This document shows positions 53,111-61,500 of a stretch of 64,000 nucleotides of DNA, piece after piece (position 1 is the stretch's first letter; the number at the start of each line of letters is the position of its first letter). Source of the stretch: an uncultured Bryobacteraceae bacterium (lineage in GTDB: Bacteria; Acidobacteriota; Terriglobia; Bryobacterales; Bryobacteraceae). Where the stretch lies: positions 1 to 64,000 of the forward strand of contig CAKZUE010000016.1 of NCBI GenBank assembly GCA_937920635.1, written 5' to 3'. Below the pieces are notes generated by a model that saw only the letters and a program-made list of their open reading frames with translations, searched no databases and was not told the DNA's origin. Made by a program: the position numbers and the translations under genes.

Positions 53111-55241
53111 CCTTCGCCATCAGGTCCGCCGCGCGCTTGAGCATCCGAACCTGTCCGCCGCGCTCACGCGCTTCAGCGAAGACTACCGCGTGAGCCGCGC
53201 CCGCGCCTATCAGGGCATCGACTTCGAAGCGCTGCGCCAGCGGATCGCGGAACGCAAGTCCTGTGCGGCCGAGCGGCTCGACCGGCTGGCCGCGCGCTTC
53301 GCCGAAGCCGCCCAGGCGTGCGGAGCGCGCGTCGTGCGCCTGCACACGCCTGCCGATGTCCGCGATTATGTGCTCGCCGTGGCCCGCCGCCATGGCGTCC
53401 GCCTCATCGTCAAGTCGAAATCCATGGCCACGGAGGAGATCCACCTCAACGCCGCGCTGGAGCAGGCGGGCATCGAGGTCAGCGAGACCGATCTCGGAGA
53501 GTGGATCGTCCAGCTCGCCCGCCAGCGCCCGTCCCACATGGTGTTGCCCGCCATCCACCTGACGCGCGATGACGTCGCCGGGCTCTTCAGCCGCGAAACG
53601 GGCGAGCGGCTCCAGCCGGAAATCCCGCGCCTCGTGCAGGTCGCCCGCGAGCAGCTCCGCGAGAAGTTTCTGCGTGCCGGCATCGGCATCACCGGCGCCA
53701 ACATCGCCGTGGCCGAAACGGGCAGCCTCGTGCTCGTCACCAACGAGGGCAACGCGCGGCTCGTCGCCACGCTGCCGCCAGTCCACATCGCCATCGTGGG
53801 CGTCGAGAAACTCGTCGAACGCTTCGAGGACATCGAGCCCATCCTCGCCGCGCTTCCCCGCAGCGCCACCGCCCAGCAGATCACCAGCTACGTTTCCATC
53901 CTCACCGGTCCGGCCGAAGCCGCCGGCGGCGGGACCAAAGAGATGCACATCGTCCTCTTCGATCACCGCCGCATCGAGATGTCGGAGGATCCGCTCTTCT
54001 GCCAGGCGTTGCGCTGCATCCGCTGCGCGTCGTGCCTCAATGTCTGCCCCGTCTACCGCCTCGTGGGCGGGCACGTCTTCGGCAAGGTTTACACCGGCGC
54101 CATCGGCACGGTGCTCACCGCCTGCATCGAAGGGTGGGGCTCCTCGCGCGGACTCGAACAGCTCTGCATCCAGTGCGGCGCCTGCCGTGACGTCTGCCCG
54201 GCGAAGATCGACCTGCCGGAGTTGATCCTCGAAGTCCGCCGCCGCGCCGCGGCCCTTGCGCCGCAGCCGCTCGCCGCGCGCGCTGCATTCTCGATCCTCT
54301 CCAACCGCCGCGCGTTTCACGGCCTTCTGCGCGCCGCCTCGCTCGCCCAGAAACCGCTCGCCGACGGGCCCTACTTGCGCCACCTTCCGCTGTGGCTCAC
54401 CGAAGCAGGCAAGGACCGCCGCCTGCCCGCGCTGGCGGTCGAGCCGCTCCGCAGCCTCTTCCCGAAGCTCAAACAGCCCCGCTCGATCCGCCGCGCCGCC
54501 TTCTTCGCCGGTTGCCTGATTGATTTCGTCTATCCCGAAATCGGCGAAGCCGTCGTGCGGGTTCTCAACCGCGCCGGAATCGAGGTGGTCTTCCCGGAGA
54601 AGCAGACCTGCTGCGGTGCGCCCGCATACTTCAGCGGCGTGCCGGAAGCCGTCGCCGCCAATGCGCGTGACAACGCGGAGGCGTTCTCCGAGGATGGCTG
54701 CGAGGCCGTGATCTCCGCCTGCCCCACCTGCACCGTCGCTCTCCAGACCGATGCGCCGCGCGTCCTGCATGAGGAGGGCTTGCACGAACTCGCCGCGCGC
54801 GCCGAGCGGCTCGCCGCGAAGACGGTCGACTTCGCCACCTACGTCCGCCGCCTCGCCGCCGACGGCTCGCTCCACCTGCCGGAAGGCGCGAGCCTGCCTC
54901 CGCTCACCTATCATGACTCGTGCCACCTGAAGCGGACGCTTCATGCGGAGCAGCCCCCGCGCGAGCTGCTTGAGCGTTCGGGGTACAGCCTGCGCGAGAT
55001 GCCCGAGTCCGACGTCTGCTGTGGCATGGGCGGCTCGTACTCGCTCAAGATGCCCGAAGTCTCCTCCGCCATGCTCGCGCGCAAGCTGCGCATGATCGCC
55101 TCCACCGAGGCGGATGGCGTCGCCGTGGATTGCCCCGGCTGCCTGATGCAGATCCGCGGCGGTTGCGCCGCGGCAGGCACGCCCGTGCAAGTCCGCCATA
55201 CTGCCGAGTGGCTCGCGTCGGTGCTCGAAACAACGGATTGA
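53100..55241 (+). CDS. fused LutB-LutA iron-sulfur protein of lactate oxidation
   Basis: A 713-residue protein. The N-terminal LUD domain (about 1-290, with VKSKSMATEEIHLNAAL and ETGSLVLVTNEGNARL) and two 4Fe-4S motifs (CIRCASCLNVCP, CIQCGACRDVCP) are LutB. The last 270 residues contain two CCG (cysteine-rich) domains: FFAGCLIDFVYPE with CCGAP, and DSCHLKR with VCCGMGGSYS and CPGCLMQI. These are normally the separate LutA/YkgE protein. LutB is usually about 470 residues and LutA about 240, so the length equals a simple fusion. Together with LutC it would oxidise L-lactate. Confidence 0.93.
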   Translation: MPADLRHQVRRALEHPNLSAALTRFSEDYRVSRARAYQGIDFEALRQRIAERKSCAAERLDRLAARFAEAAQACGARVVRLHTPADVRDYVLAVARRHGVRLIVKSKSMATEEIHLNAALEQAGIEVSETDLGEWIVQLARQRPSHMVLPAIHLTRDDVAGLFSRETGERLQPEIPRLVQVAREQLREKFLRAGIGITGANIAVAETGSLVLVTNEGNARLVATLPPVHIAIVGVEKLVERFEDIEPILAALPRSATAQQITSYVSILTGPAEAAGGGTKEMHIVLFDHRRIEMSEDPLFCQALRCIRCASCLNVCPVYRLVGGHVFGKVYTGAIGTVLTACIEGWGSSRGLEQLCIQCGACRDVCPAKIDLPELILEVRRRAAALAPQPLAARAAFSILSNRRAFHGLLRAASLAQKPLADGPYLRHLPLWLTEAGKDRRLPALAVEPLRSLFPKLKQPRSIRRAAFFAGCLIDFVYPEIGEAVVRVLNRAGIEVVFPEKQTCCGAPAYFSGVPEAVAANARDNAEAFSEDGCEAVISACPTCTVALQTDAPRVLHEEGLHELAARAERLAAKTVDFATYVRRLAADGSLHLPEGASLPPLTYHDSCHLKRTLHAEQPPRELLERSGYSLREMPESDVCCGMGGSYSLKMPEVSSAMLARKLRMIASTEADGVAVDCPGCLMQIRGGCAAAGTPVQVRHTAEWLASVLETTD

Positions 55242-55320
55242 GCCGCGCCCTCAGGCACGATATGATGCCTCTGACCCGCGCCTGTGCGCGCGGCCAAACC
55301 CGATTCCAGGAGGACTCAGG

Positions 55321-56427
55321 ATGAACAGCAGATTCTCGCGGCGCCGCGCCATGCAGGCGGCCGGAATGCTTGCCGCCGCGCCGCACGTTTCCATTTCCGC
55401 TCAGACTCGCGCGAAACAGTGGCCCCTCGAAGAGGGCCCCAATACCCCCAAGCTTTGTCTTGAGATCGCCTGGAATACCTTCACCGAACGCGACCTCCGC
55501 CGCATCCGCCAGCTCGGCATCACGCACCTGCTCAGCGGCTGGGGCCGCATCCCGTGGGACGAAGCCGAGCTCCGCGCCAAGATGGACCGCATCCGCCAGG
55601 CTGGCATGACGCTCTACAACCTCATGATTGGCGGCTTCGACAACACCATCTACGGCCGCCCCGGGCGCGACGAGGAAATCGAAAACGTCATCCAGTCGAT
55701 CCGCGTGGCCGGCCGCTGCGGGCTGCCCGTGGTCGAATACAACTTTTACGCGTACCGCCTGGTGGAGGGCTACTATGAAGAGCTTGGCCGCGGCGGCGCC
55801 GGCATGACCGCCTACACGTATGACAAAGTAAAAGACCTGCCTCCAAAGCCGGAAATCGGCGTGCATTCGCTGGATGACATGTGGAAAAACATTACATATT
55901 TTCTGAAGGCCGTCATTCCGGAGGCCGAGAAGGCCGGCGTGCGGATGGCGCTGCACCCCAATGATCCGCCCGTCCCCCTGAGCCGCGGCTCCGGCCAGAT
56001 CATGGCCACGCTTGAAGGCTGGAAGAAGCTCGTCAGCATCGTGCCTAGCCCGTCAAACGGCATCACCTACGACTGCGGCGTGACCCGGGAGCTGGGCGAG
56101 GATCCCGTCGAGGTCTTCCGCTATTTCATGCAGCGCAAGGCCGTCAACCACATGCATTACCGCAACGTCCGCGTGCGCAAGCCGTATGTGGACTACACCG
56201 AGGTCTTCCCCGACGAAGGCGAAGTGGATATGTTCGCGGTGATGAAAGAGGTGGTGCGGCTCGGCTATACGGGCATCATTTATCCCGAACACCCGCGCGC
56301 CCTCGACATCGACCGCGAGCGCCCCGACTTCAAGCCCTATTACCCGGGCGGCGGCACCGTCGCCGGCTACGCCTACAACGTCGGCTACACCCGCGCCATG
56401 CTGCAAGCCGCCATGGCCAGCGTCTGA
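55321..56427 (+). CDS. Tat-signal mannonate dehydratase-like TIM-barrel protein
   Basis: A 368-residue protein starting with a twin-arginine signal (FSRRRAMQAAGMLAAAP). The rest is a xylose-isomerase-like barrel resembling UxuA. It has RMALHPNDPPVPLSRGSGQIMATLEGWKKL, NGITYDCGVTRE, and NHMHYRNVRVRKPYVDYTEVFPDEGEVDMF, which carry the metal-binding His/Asp/Cys residues. Mannonate dehydratase makes 2-keto-3-deoxygluconate from mannonate in the cytoplasm, so export is unexpected and the real substrate is open. The Shine-Dalgarno is AGGAGG. A palindromic repeat begins at its stop codon. Confidence 0.82.
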   Translation: MNSRFSRRRAMQAAGMLAAAPHVSISAQTRAKQWPLEEGPNTPKLCLEIAWNTFTERDLRRIRQLGITHLLSGWGRIPWDEAELRAKMDRIRQAGMTLYNLMIGGFDNTIYGRPGRDEEIENVIQSIRVAGRCGLPVVEYNFYAYRLVEGYYEELGRGGAGMTAYTYDKVKDLPPKPEIGVHSLDDMWKNITYFLKAVIPEAEKAGVRMALHPNDPPVPLSRGSGQIMATLEGWKKLVSIVPSPSNGITYDCGVTRELGEDPVEVFRYFMQRKAVNHMHYRNVRVRKPYVDYTEVFPDEGEVDMFAVMKEVVRLGYTGIIYPEHPRALDIDRERPDFKPYYPGGGTVAGYAYNVGYTRAMLQAAMASV

Positions 56428-56458
56428 AAAAGGGGACAGGAACACAATTCCCCTTTTT
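56427..56458. repeat. palindromic REP-like repeat, copy 2 (inverted)
   Basis: The same element as at 38422 in opposite orientation, starting AAAAAGGGGACAGG and ending AATTCCCCTTTTT. It begins in the stop codon of the mannonate-dehydratase-like gene. Stem AAAAGGGGA/TCCCCTTTT plus T-run make it a good terminator on either strand. With copy 3 it forms an inverted pair 204 bases apart. Confidence 0.85.
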
Positions 56459-56662
56459 CCCTGAACCGCCCCGCGCCCAAGAATCGCCACTGGGGCTGGC
56501 CGCAGGCTATCTTCAGAGCCGCGCAGGGACCGCTCAAGTCGCCAAAAGAACCGTGACTGAAGGTCATGAAGCTCCCGGAAAGAGCGCCCCCACGGCGGTG
56601 AACAGCAGAAAGACGAAGGCTGGCGGGGCCAGCTCCCGCCTGACCCCACTTTCAGGCCACGG

Positions 56663-56693
56663 AAAAAGGGGAATTGTGTTCCTGTCCCCTTTT
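56663..56693. repeat. palindromic REP-like repeat, copy 3
   Basis: Matches copy 1 in sequence and orientation (AAAAAGGGGAATTG ... TGTCCCCTTTT). It lies six bases after the stop codon of the minus-strand DegT-like gene (stop at 56699). Copies 2 and 3 thus terminate two convergent genes. The 204 bases between them hold no gene. Confidence 0.85.
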
Positions 56694-56698
56694 CCGAT

Positions 56699-58018
56699 TT
56701 ACAGCTTGCTCACCTCCGTCCGCCGCGACCACACCTTCTCAAACGCCTTCACGTACTGCTCGATCAGTTCGTCCGCCTCGCCGTGCATCAGCGGCAGGAA
56801 GATGTGCGTCGCGTTGACCTGTGCGTTGCCCGGCATCTTCTCCGGAATTGCAGGCGCATGGTGCCACCACTTCGCCTCCGAGTAGATCTTCAACTTGTGC
56901 TGCTCCGGATAGTCCCACACGGTGACGCCCACTCCCTCCCCTTTGAGCGCCCGCACCAGCTGATCGCGCGAAAACCCTGCTTTCGCCGAATCCAGGAACA
57001 GCATGTTGGCGTGGTAATACACGCGCTTCTGGTCCGGGCGGCAGCGCGGCTCGCTCAGCCCCGCCAACTGCACCAGCCTATCGTTCAGCTTCCGCACATT
57101 CCGCCGAACGGTCTCATTGCGCTCCTCCAGCCCCCGCAACTGCACCCGCGCCACCGCCGCCGCAAACGGATGCATCCGGTACTTCTGTCCGAAGCCCGTG
57201 CCCTCGTACGCCCGAACCGGGCTGTCCTTCGGGAATTTCACCGGGTCCTCGTAATGCCCGAACGCCGCCGCCCGCTCGTAATACTCCCGCGTCTGATACA
57301 TCCCCATGCCGCCCTCCACCGTGGGCAGCACCTTCGACGCCTGGAACGAATAGATCCCCATCACCCCCCATGTGCCCATCGCCTTGCCTTGCATCCACGC
57401 GCCGTGAGCATGGGCGGCGTCTTCCAGCAAAATCAGCTCCTTCTCGCGGCACCAAGCGGCGATGTGGTCCATCTCGCACGGCAGCCCCCAGGAGTGCATC
57501 GCCACCACCGCCTTCGTCCGCGGCGTCAGCTTGCGCTTCGCATCCTCCAGATCAAAGCACGCCGTCTTCGGGTCGATGTCGATAAAGACCGGCACCAGCC
57601 CGAAAAAGCGCATGGCCAAACAGGTCGAGAAAAATGTATAGGAAGGCACCATGACTTCGCTGCCCGGCGGCAGATCCAGCGCAAAATACATGGAGGTCAG
57701 CGCGCTGGAACCGTTCATATGCGCCTTGACAAACGGGGATTTGGTGTACTCTTTCCACTCATTTTCAAACTTCGGCAGCGCGTCATAATACGTGTTGGCG
57801 TCGATCAGCTCGTGCAACGCCTGCCGTTCCGCGGCCCCGTAACGCGGCCAGCGCGTCAGTTCCTTGATCTTCTCCGCCGGATAGGTGACCGCCGCCGGCC
57901 CTCCCAGCGCTGCCAGTCCGGCGCGCGGAAAAACCAGCCCGGCCGCACCCGCGGCGGCAGCGCTTTTCAGCATGAAACGCCTGCGCGTTTCCTCCTTCAT
58001 TCGGTCATTTTCTGCCAT
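56699..58018 (-). CDS. Tat-signal DegT/DnrJ/EryC1/StrS-type PLP aminotransferase
   Basis: A 439-residue PLP-fold protein with a twin-arginine signal (ETRRRFMLKSAAAAGAAGLVFPRAG). The aminotransferase core has NGSSALTSMYFALDLPPGSEVMVPSYTFFSTCLAM, LLEDAAHAHGA, and SFQASKVLPTVEGGMGMY, in which the lysine would bind PLP. DegT-family enzymes make amino sugars in the cytoplasm from nucleotide-linked ketosugars, so a Tat signal is unusual. It may be an exported derivative with another role. GGGAGGGAC precedes the ATG. It lies 18 bases downstream of the ceramidase-like gene, in one operon. Confidence 0.88.
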   Translation of the reverse strand: MAENDRMKEETRRRFMLKSAAAAGAAGLVFPRAGLAALGGPAAVTYPAEKIKELTRWPRYGAAERQALHELIDANTYYDALPKFENEWKEYTKSPFVKAHMNGSSALTSMYFALDLPPGSEVMVPSYTFFSTCLAMRFFGLVPVFIDIDPKTACFDLEDAKRKLTPRTKAVVAMHSWGLPCEMDHIAAWCREKELILLEDAAHAHGAWMQGKAMGTWGVMGIYSFQASKVLPTVEGGMGMYQTREYYERAAAFGHYEDPVKFPKDSPVRAYEGTGFGQKYRMHPFAAAVARVQLRGLEERNETVRRNVRKLNDRLVQLAGLSEPRCRPDQKRVYYHANMLFLDSAKAGFSRDQLVRALKGEGVGVTVWDYPEQHKLKIYSEAKWWHHAPAIPEKMPGNAQVNATHIFLPLMHGEADELIEQYVKAFEKVWSRRTEVSKL

Positions 58019-58036
58019 GATTTGTCCCTCCCTCTT

Positions 58037-59338
58037 TCAGATCCCGGCCAGTGTCCGGATCACTTCCACGATCCTTTTCTCGCTCCCCGGCATCACATTG
58101 GATGCGCTGGGCTCATAACCGCCAAGTTCATAGTCTGCGTCCCGGCACAGATATCCCGGGAAAATATCGCCGTACCCGGCGGCGCACGCGAAACGGCCCG
58201 AGGCTGCCCGCTGCGCTTCCCTCTGAAATGCGAGCAGCGGCTCGCCCGGCAGGCACACAATCCACGCCGGTCCCAGCCGTAGCGCGTTCACTGCCATCGC
58301 CCGGTCCCGCCGCGCGAACACGAGCCGGATGGCGGCGCGGTAGGCTTCAGCGTCAGACATCGAAGATGCGATTTCGGGCGCATCCCGCCGCGCCTCCAGC
58401 CGCAGCGGCGCCGTCTGCCACGCCATCTCCGGCGCGCTTTCGAACGAAGCCCCGCGGATCGCCCGCCGCATCCCGTCGGCCAGCCTCCCGGCCAGCTCGC
58501 GCCGCTGCTCCTCTTTGCCCTGGTTGTACTTGCCCACGGTGACGTCGCCCGCGCAGCCCGTGAAGTACAGCACCGGCGCGCCCGCTTCCCGCTCCGCCTG
58601 CTGCCGCGCCGCGCCCACAAAGTCCGCCGACACCCGCCCGTCGCAACAGAACGTCTGCGGATGTGTCGCATAGAACATCAGGTGCGCAATGGCCCCGCGC
58701 CCGCCCTCCAGCGTGATGCAGCGCAGATCCGGATCGACATCGCCCTCGGGCAGATCCGCCAGCTCGGGCGTGCGCGCCGTGCTGCTATACCGGGTTACGA
58801 TCTTCCCGTCCACCAGCAACCGCCTTGCGCTGGCCACTCTCTCCACGCGCGCCGTGCTCACGCCCACCCGCTCCACCTCAGTCATGCGCTCCAGCGCTGA
58901 AGCGGCGGCGTTTCCGATCCGTTCCGCCAGCAGTCCGAGGAACCGTGCCGACATGCAGACCGCCCGCGGACGCGCCTTCAGTAGAAGCGGATAGGCGTCC
59001 TCCACCACATACGGCGCTGCGTGCTGATGCACGGTGTGGAGCCAGACATTGCGCCTCGAAGTCGCCGCCGCATGCGCCAGCGCGGAACACAGCCGGTCGT
59101 GCGTCGCCCCGCCCGCGCCGCACCAGTCCAGCGCCGCCAAAACAACCCGCCGGCCCTCGCTTGCGATCACCAGGCCCTTGCACCACAGCGGATCCAGAAC
59201 CTCGCGCACCGGCTCCACCCAGATGTTCGGCTGCCCCGCGGCAGGCGTGGCGTCACAGGCAAAGGTGGCGGCGCGCACACGGCCAGCGCGCCGCAGCAGA
59301 CCCAGAGCTCCCACAGCCGCCCACGCGCGGCGCGTCAT
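58037..59338 (-). CDS. Tat/Sec-signal neutral ceramidase-like protein
   Basis: A 433-residue exported protein with an N-terminal signal containing RR (MTRRAWAAVGALGLLRRAGRVRAA). It resembles the N-terminal domain of neutral/alkaline non-lysosomal ceramidase, whose members are widespread in Planctomycetes and Acidobacteria as proteins of unknown substrate. The zinc-site-like segments are WLHTVHQHAAPYV and FYATHPQTFCCDGRVSADFVG, and GCAGDVTVGKYN is another family block. I chose M8 of the frame (59338), since the signal starts there. The C-terminal ceramidase Ig-like domain appears absent. It is upstream of the DegT-like gene. Confidence 0.75.
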   Translation of the reverse strand: MTRRAWAAVGALGLLRRAGRVRAATFACDATPAAGQPNIWVEPVREVLDPLWCKGLVIASEGRRVVLAALDWCGAGGATHDRLCSALAHAAATSRRNVWLHTVHQHAAPYVVEDAYPLLLKARPRAVCMSARFLGLLAERIGNAAASALERMTEVERVGVSTARVERVASARRLLVDGKIVTRYSSTARTPELADLPEGDVDPDLRCITLEGGRGAIAHLMFYATHPQTFCCDGRVSADFVGAARQQAEREAGAPVLYFTGCAGDVTVGKYNQGKEEQRRELAGRLADGMRRAIRGASFESAPEMAWQTAPLRLEARRDAPEIASSMSDAEAYRAAIRLVFARRDRAMAVNALRLGPAWIVCLPGEPLLAFQREAQRAASGRFACAAGYGDIFPGYLCRDADYELGGYEPSASNVMPGSEKRIVEVIRTLAGI

Positions 59339-59484
59339 CGGTCTGCCGTCCCGGCGCATTCCTGGCCTTGCCTCGTCTCCGCATTGAGTATATCCGCGGC
59401 CTCCCGCAGTGTCACGCCTCGCAGGCCGCTACACTGGAAGGGGAGGAGCAATCTGGCCTCGGGGAAAAGAGAGGGACTTCGACT

Positions 59485-60417
59485 ATGAAAAAGACTCTTT
59501 GGATATCCGTCGCAGTGGCAGCTCTGCTGGCCGTGCCGTCCTGCAAGAAGGAGCCCGCAGGCGAAGCACAGGCGCAGCAGCAGCTCCAAGAGGCGCAGAA
59601 GAAGCTCGAGGAGGCGGAACAGCAGGCCGCCGAAGCGCGCCGGCAGCTCGAAGAAGCACAGCAGAAGGCCGCGCAGGCCGAGCAGCAGCGCCAGCTCGAA
59701 GAGGCGCGGAAGAAACTCGAACAGGCCCAGAAGCAGGCCGCTGACGCCCGCCGGCAGCTGGATCAGGCGCGGAAATCGGCCGCGACCGCGGGCGCGCAGT
59801 CCGCGGCGCAGCCGCCATCCGGCGCCGCCTCGCCGTCTGCCTCTTCGCCAGCTGACTCATCGCCAGCCTCCACTTCCGTGGCGCCGGCGCCGCCCGCGCC
59901 CAAGCCCGTCACCGTGCCTGCGGGCACGCAGGTCGTGATCCGCACCACCACCGCGCTTTCGACCAAAGACATGAAGACCGGCGAGCGCTTCGCCGCCACG
60001 CTGGAACAGCCCCTGGTCGTGGACGGCGTCACCCTCGCGCCGAAGGGCGCGGAGGTGGAAGGCATCGTGGTGGAAAGCGACCCCGGCGGGCGCGTCAAGG
60101 GCGTAGCCCAGATCGGCGTTGCGCTCCGCTCCCTGCAGACGGCCGCTGGCAAGGTGGAGATCCAGACTGGAACATACGTCACCGAAGCCAGGAGCAGCGT
60201 GAAGAAAGACGTCACCCGCGGCGCCATCATGACCGGCGTCGGCGCAGCCATCGGCGCCATCGCTGGCGGCGGCAAGGGCGCTGCGGTCGGCGCGGGCGTG
60301 GGCGCCGGTGCGGGCACCGCGACGGCAGTGGCCACACGCGGAGATCCCGCCGCCATCCCGGCGGAGAGCGTCCTCACCTTCCAGCTCAAGGCGCCCGTCA
60401 CCGTGACGGTCAAGTAG
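59485..60417 (+). CDS. lipoprotein with coiled coil and glycine-zipper segment
   Basis: A 310-residue protein. A lipoprotein signal (LWISVAVAALLAVPSC, Cys at about 20) precedes a Q/E/A-rich coiled coil (about 28-105, heptads such as EAQKKLEEAEQQAAEAR) and a Ser/Pro/Ala linker (about 115-150). A small beta domain follows (VPAGTQVVIRTTTALSTKDMKTGERFAATL). Near the C-terminus is a glycine-zipper-like helix (GAIMTGVGAAIGAIAGGGKGAAVGAGVG). Proteins of this plan anchor to membranes and may span the periplasm. The function is unknown. It has its own short leader with a TACACT box about 50 bases before the ATG. Confidence 0.85.
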   Translation: MKKTLWISVAVAALLAVPSCKKEPAGEAQAQQQLQEAQKKLEEAEQQAAEARRQLEEAQQKAAQAEQQRQLEEARKKLEQAQKQAADARRQLDQARKSAATAGAQSAAQPPSGAASPSASSPADSSPASTSVAPAPPAPKPVTVPAGTQVVIRTTTALSTKDMKTGERFAATLEQPLVVDGVTLAPKGAEVEGIVVESDPGGRVKGVAQIGVALRSLQTAAGKVEIQTGTYVTEARSSVKKDVTRGAIMTGVGAAIGAIAGGGKGAAVGAGVGAGAGTATAVATRGDPAAIPAESVLTFQLKAPVTVTVK

Positions 60418-60439
60418 AAAGTCGGGGAATCGCCGCGGT

Positions 60440-60463
60440 CCGCCGCCTCAGCCGAGGTGGCGG
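60440..60463. terminator. strong hairpin between convergent genes
   Basis: CCGCCGCCTC (60440-60449) pairs over ten positions (one G-U) with GAGGTGGCGG (60454-60463) around a four-base loop, across the end of the isocitrate dehydrogenase gene. No T-run follows on either side, so it may only stabilise RNA ends. Confidence 0.35.
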
Positions 60464-61455
60464 ATCACGGCATCCGTGAATTCATCCGTCGTCGCGCTGC
60501 CGCCCACGTCGCGGGTCAGGTGCGTGCCCTCGGCATATGCTGCCATGACGGCTTTTTGCAGGCGGTCCGCCGCCGCTCCCTCGCCCAGATAGCGCAGCAT
60601 CAGGATCGCCGACGACATCAGCGCCGTGGGATTCGCGATGCCGTGGCCCGCAATGTCCGGCGCCGAGCCGTGCACCGCTTCAAACACCGCGCACTTCTCG
60701 CCCATGTTCGCCCCCGGCACCACGCCCAGCCCGCCCACCAGCCCCGCCGCCAGGTCGGACACGATGTCGCCGTACAGGTTCGGCAGCAGCAGGATGTCGA
60801 ACGTCTCCGGCCGCATCACAAGCTGCATCGCCGCGTTGTCTACTATCAGCTCGTTGTAGGCGATGTCCGGGTATTCCGTGGCCACCTCCCGGCAGCAGCG
60901 GATGAAAAGTCCGTCGCTCAGCTTCATGATGTTGGCCTTGTGCACCGCGGTCACCTTGCGCCGCCCGTTCTTTCGCGCGTAGGCGAAGGCGTAATTCGCA
61001 ATCCGCATCGACGCGTACCGCGTGATGATCTTCAGGCTCTCCACCACGTCCCTCACCACTTCGTGCTCGAGCCCCGAGTAAAGATCCTCCGTGTTCTCGC
61101 GGAAGATCACCATGTCGATGTTCACATCCTGGAAGCGCGTCTTCAGCCCCGGCAGCGTGAACACCGGCCGCACGTTGGCGAACAGGTCCAGCGTCTTCCG
61201 CAGCGCCACGTTCACGCTCTTGAAGCCCCCCGCCACGGGCGTCGTCACCGGCCCTTTCAGTCCCACCCCCGTCCGTTCCAGCGATTCCAGCACATGCGCG
61301 GGCAGGCTCGCGCCCGATTTCTCGATGATGTCGGCCGTCAGTTCGGCCGTCTCCCAGTCGATCCGGACGCCTGTCGCATTCACTGCCCGGACCGTCGCCG
61401 CCGCCACCTCCGGCCCAATGCCATCGCCCGGAATCAGAGTTACCTTGTGTGCCAC
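60448..61455 (-). CDS. NAD-dependent isocitrate dehydrogenase-type enzyme
   Basis: A 335-residue member of the isocitrate/isopropylmalate dehydrogenase family. PGDGIGPEV starts the nucleotide fold, SVNVALRKTLDLFANVRP carries the Ser and Arg residues that bind isocitrate, and NLYGDIVSDLAAGLVGGLGVVPGANMG is the metal-binding signature. GSAPDIAGHGIANPTA and the phosphosite Ser suggest isocitrate rather than isopropylmalate. The short length matches the NAD type (IDH3-like). The start is GTG at 61455, with TACCAT six bases upstream and no Shine-Dalgarno. Divergent from purH. Confidence 0.9.
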   Translation of the reverse strand: MAHKVTLIPGDGIGPEVAAATVRAVNATGVRIDWETAELTADIIEKSGASLPAHVLESLERTGVGLKGPVTTPVAGGFKSVNVALRKTLDLFANVRPVFTLPGLKTRFQDVNIDMVIFRENTEDLYSGLEHEVVRDVVESLKIITRYASMRIANYAFAYARKNGRRKVTAVHKANIMKLSDGLFIRCCREVATEYPDIAYNELIVDNAAMQLVMRPETFDILLLPNLYGDIVSDLAAGLVGGLGVVPGANMGEKCAVFEAVHGSAPDIAGHGIANPTALMSSAILMLRYLGEGAAADRLQKAVMAAYAEGTHLTRDVGGSATTDEFTDAVIRHLG

Positions 61456-61500
61456 GCTTCCATGGTAACAAGGGGTCCCGGGATGGCAGAATAAAAAGTC

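Noticed and set aside
53037-55199. 720-codon minus-strand open frame opposite the LutB-LutA fusion
   Set aside because: It is an antisense shadow without motifs. The plus-strand protein has complete iron-sulfur motifs.
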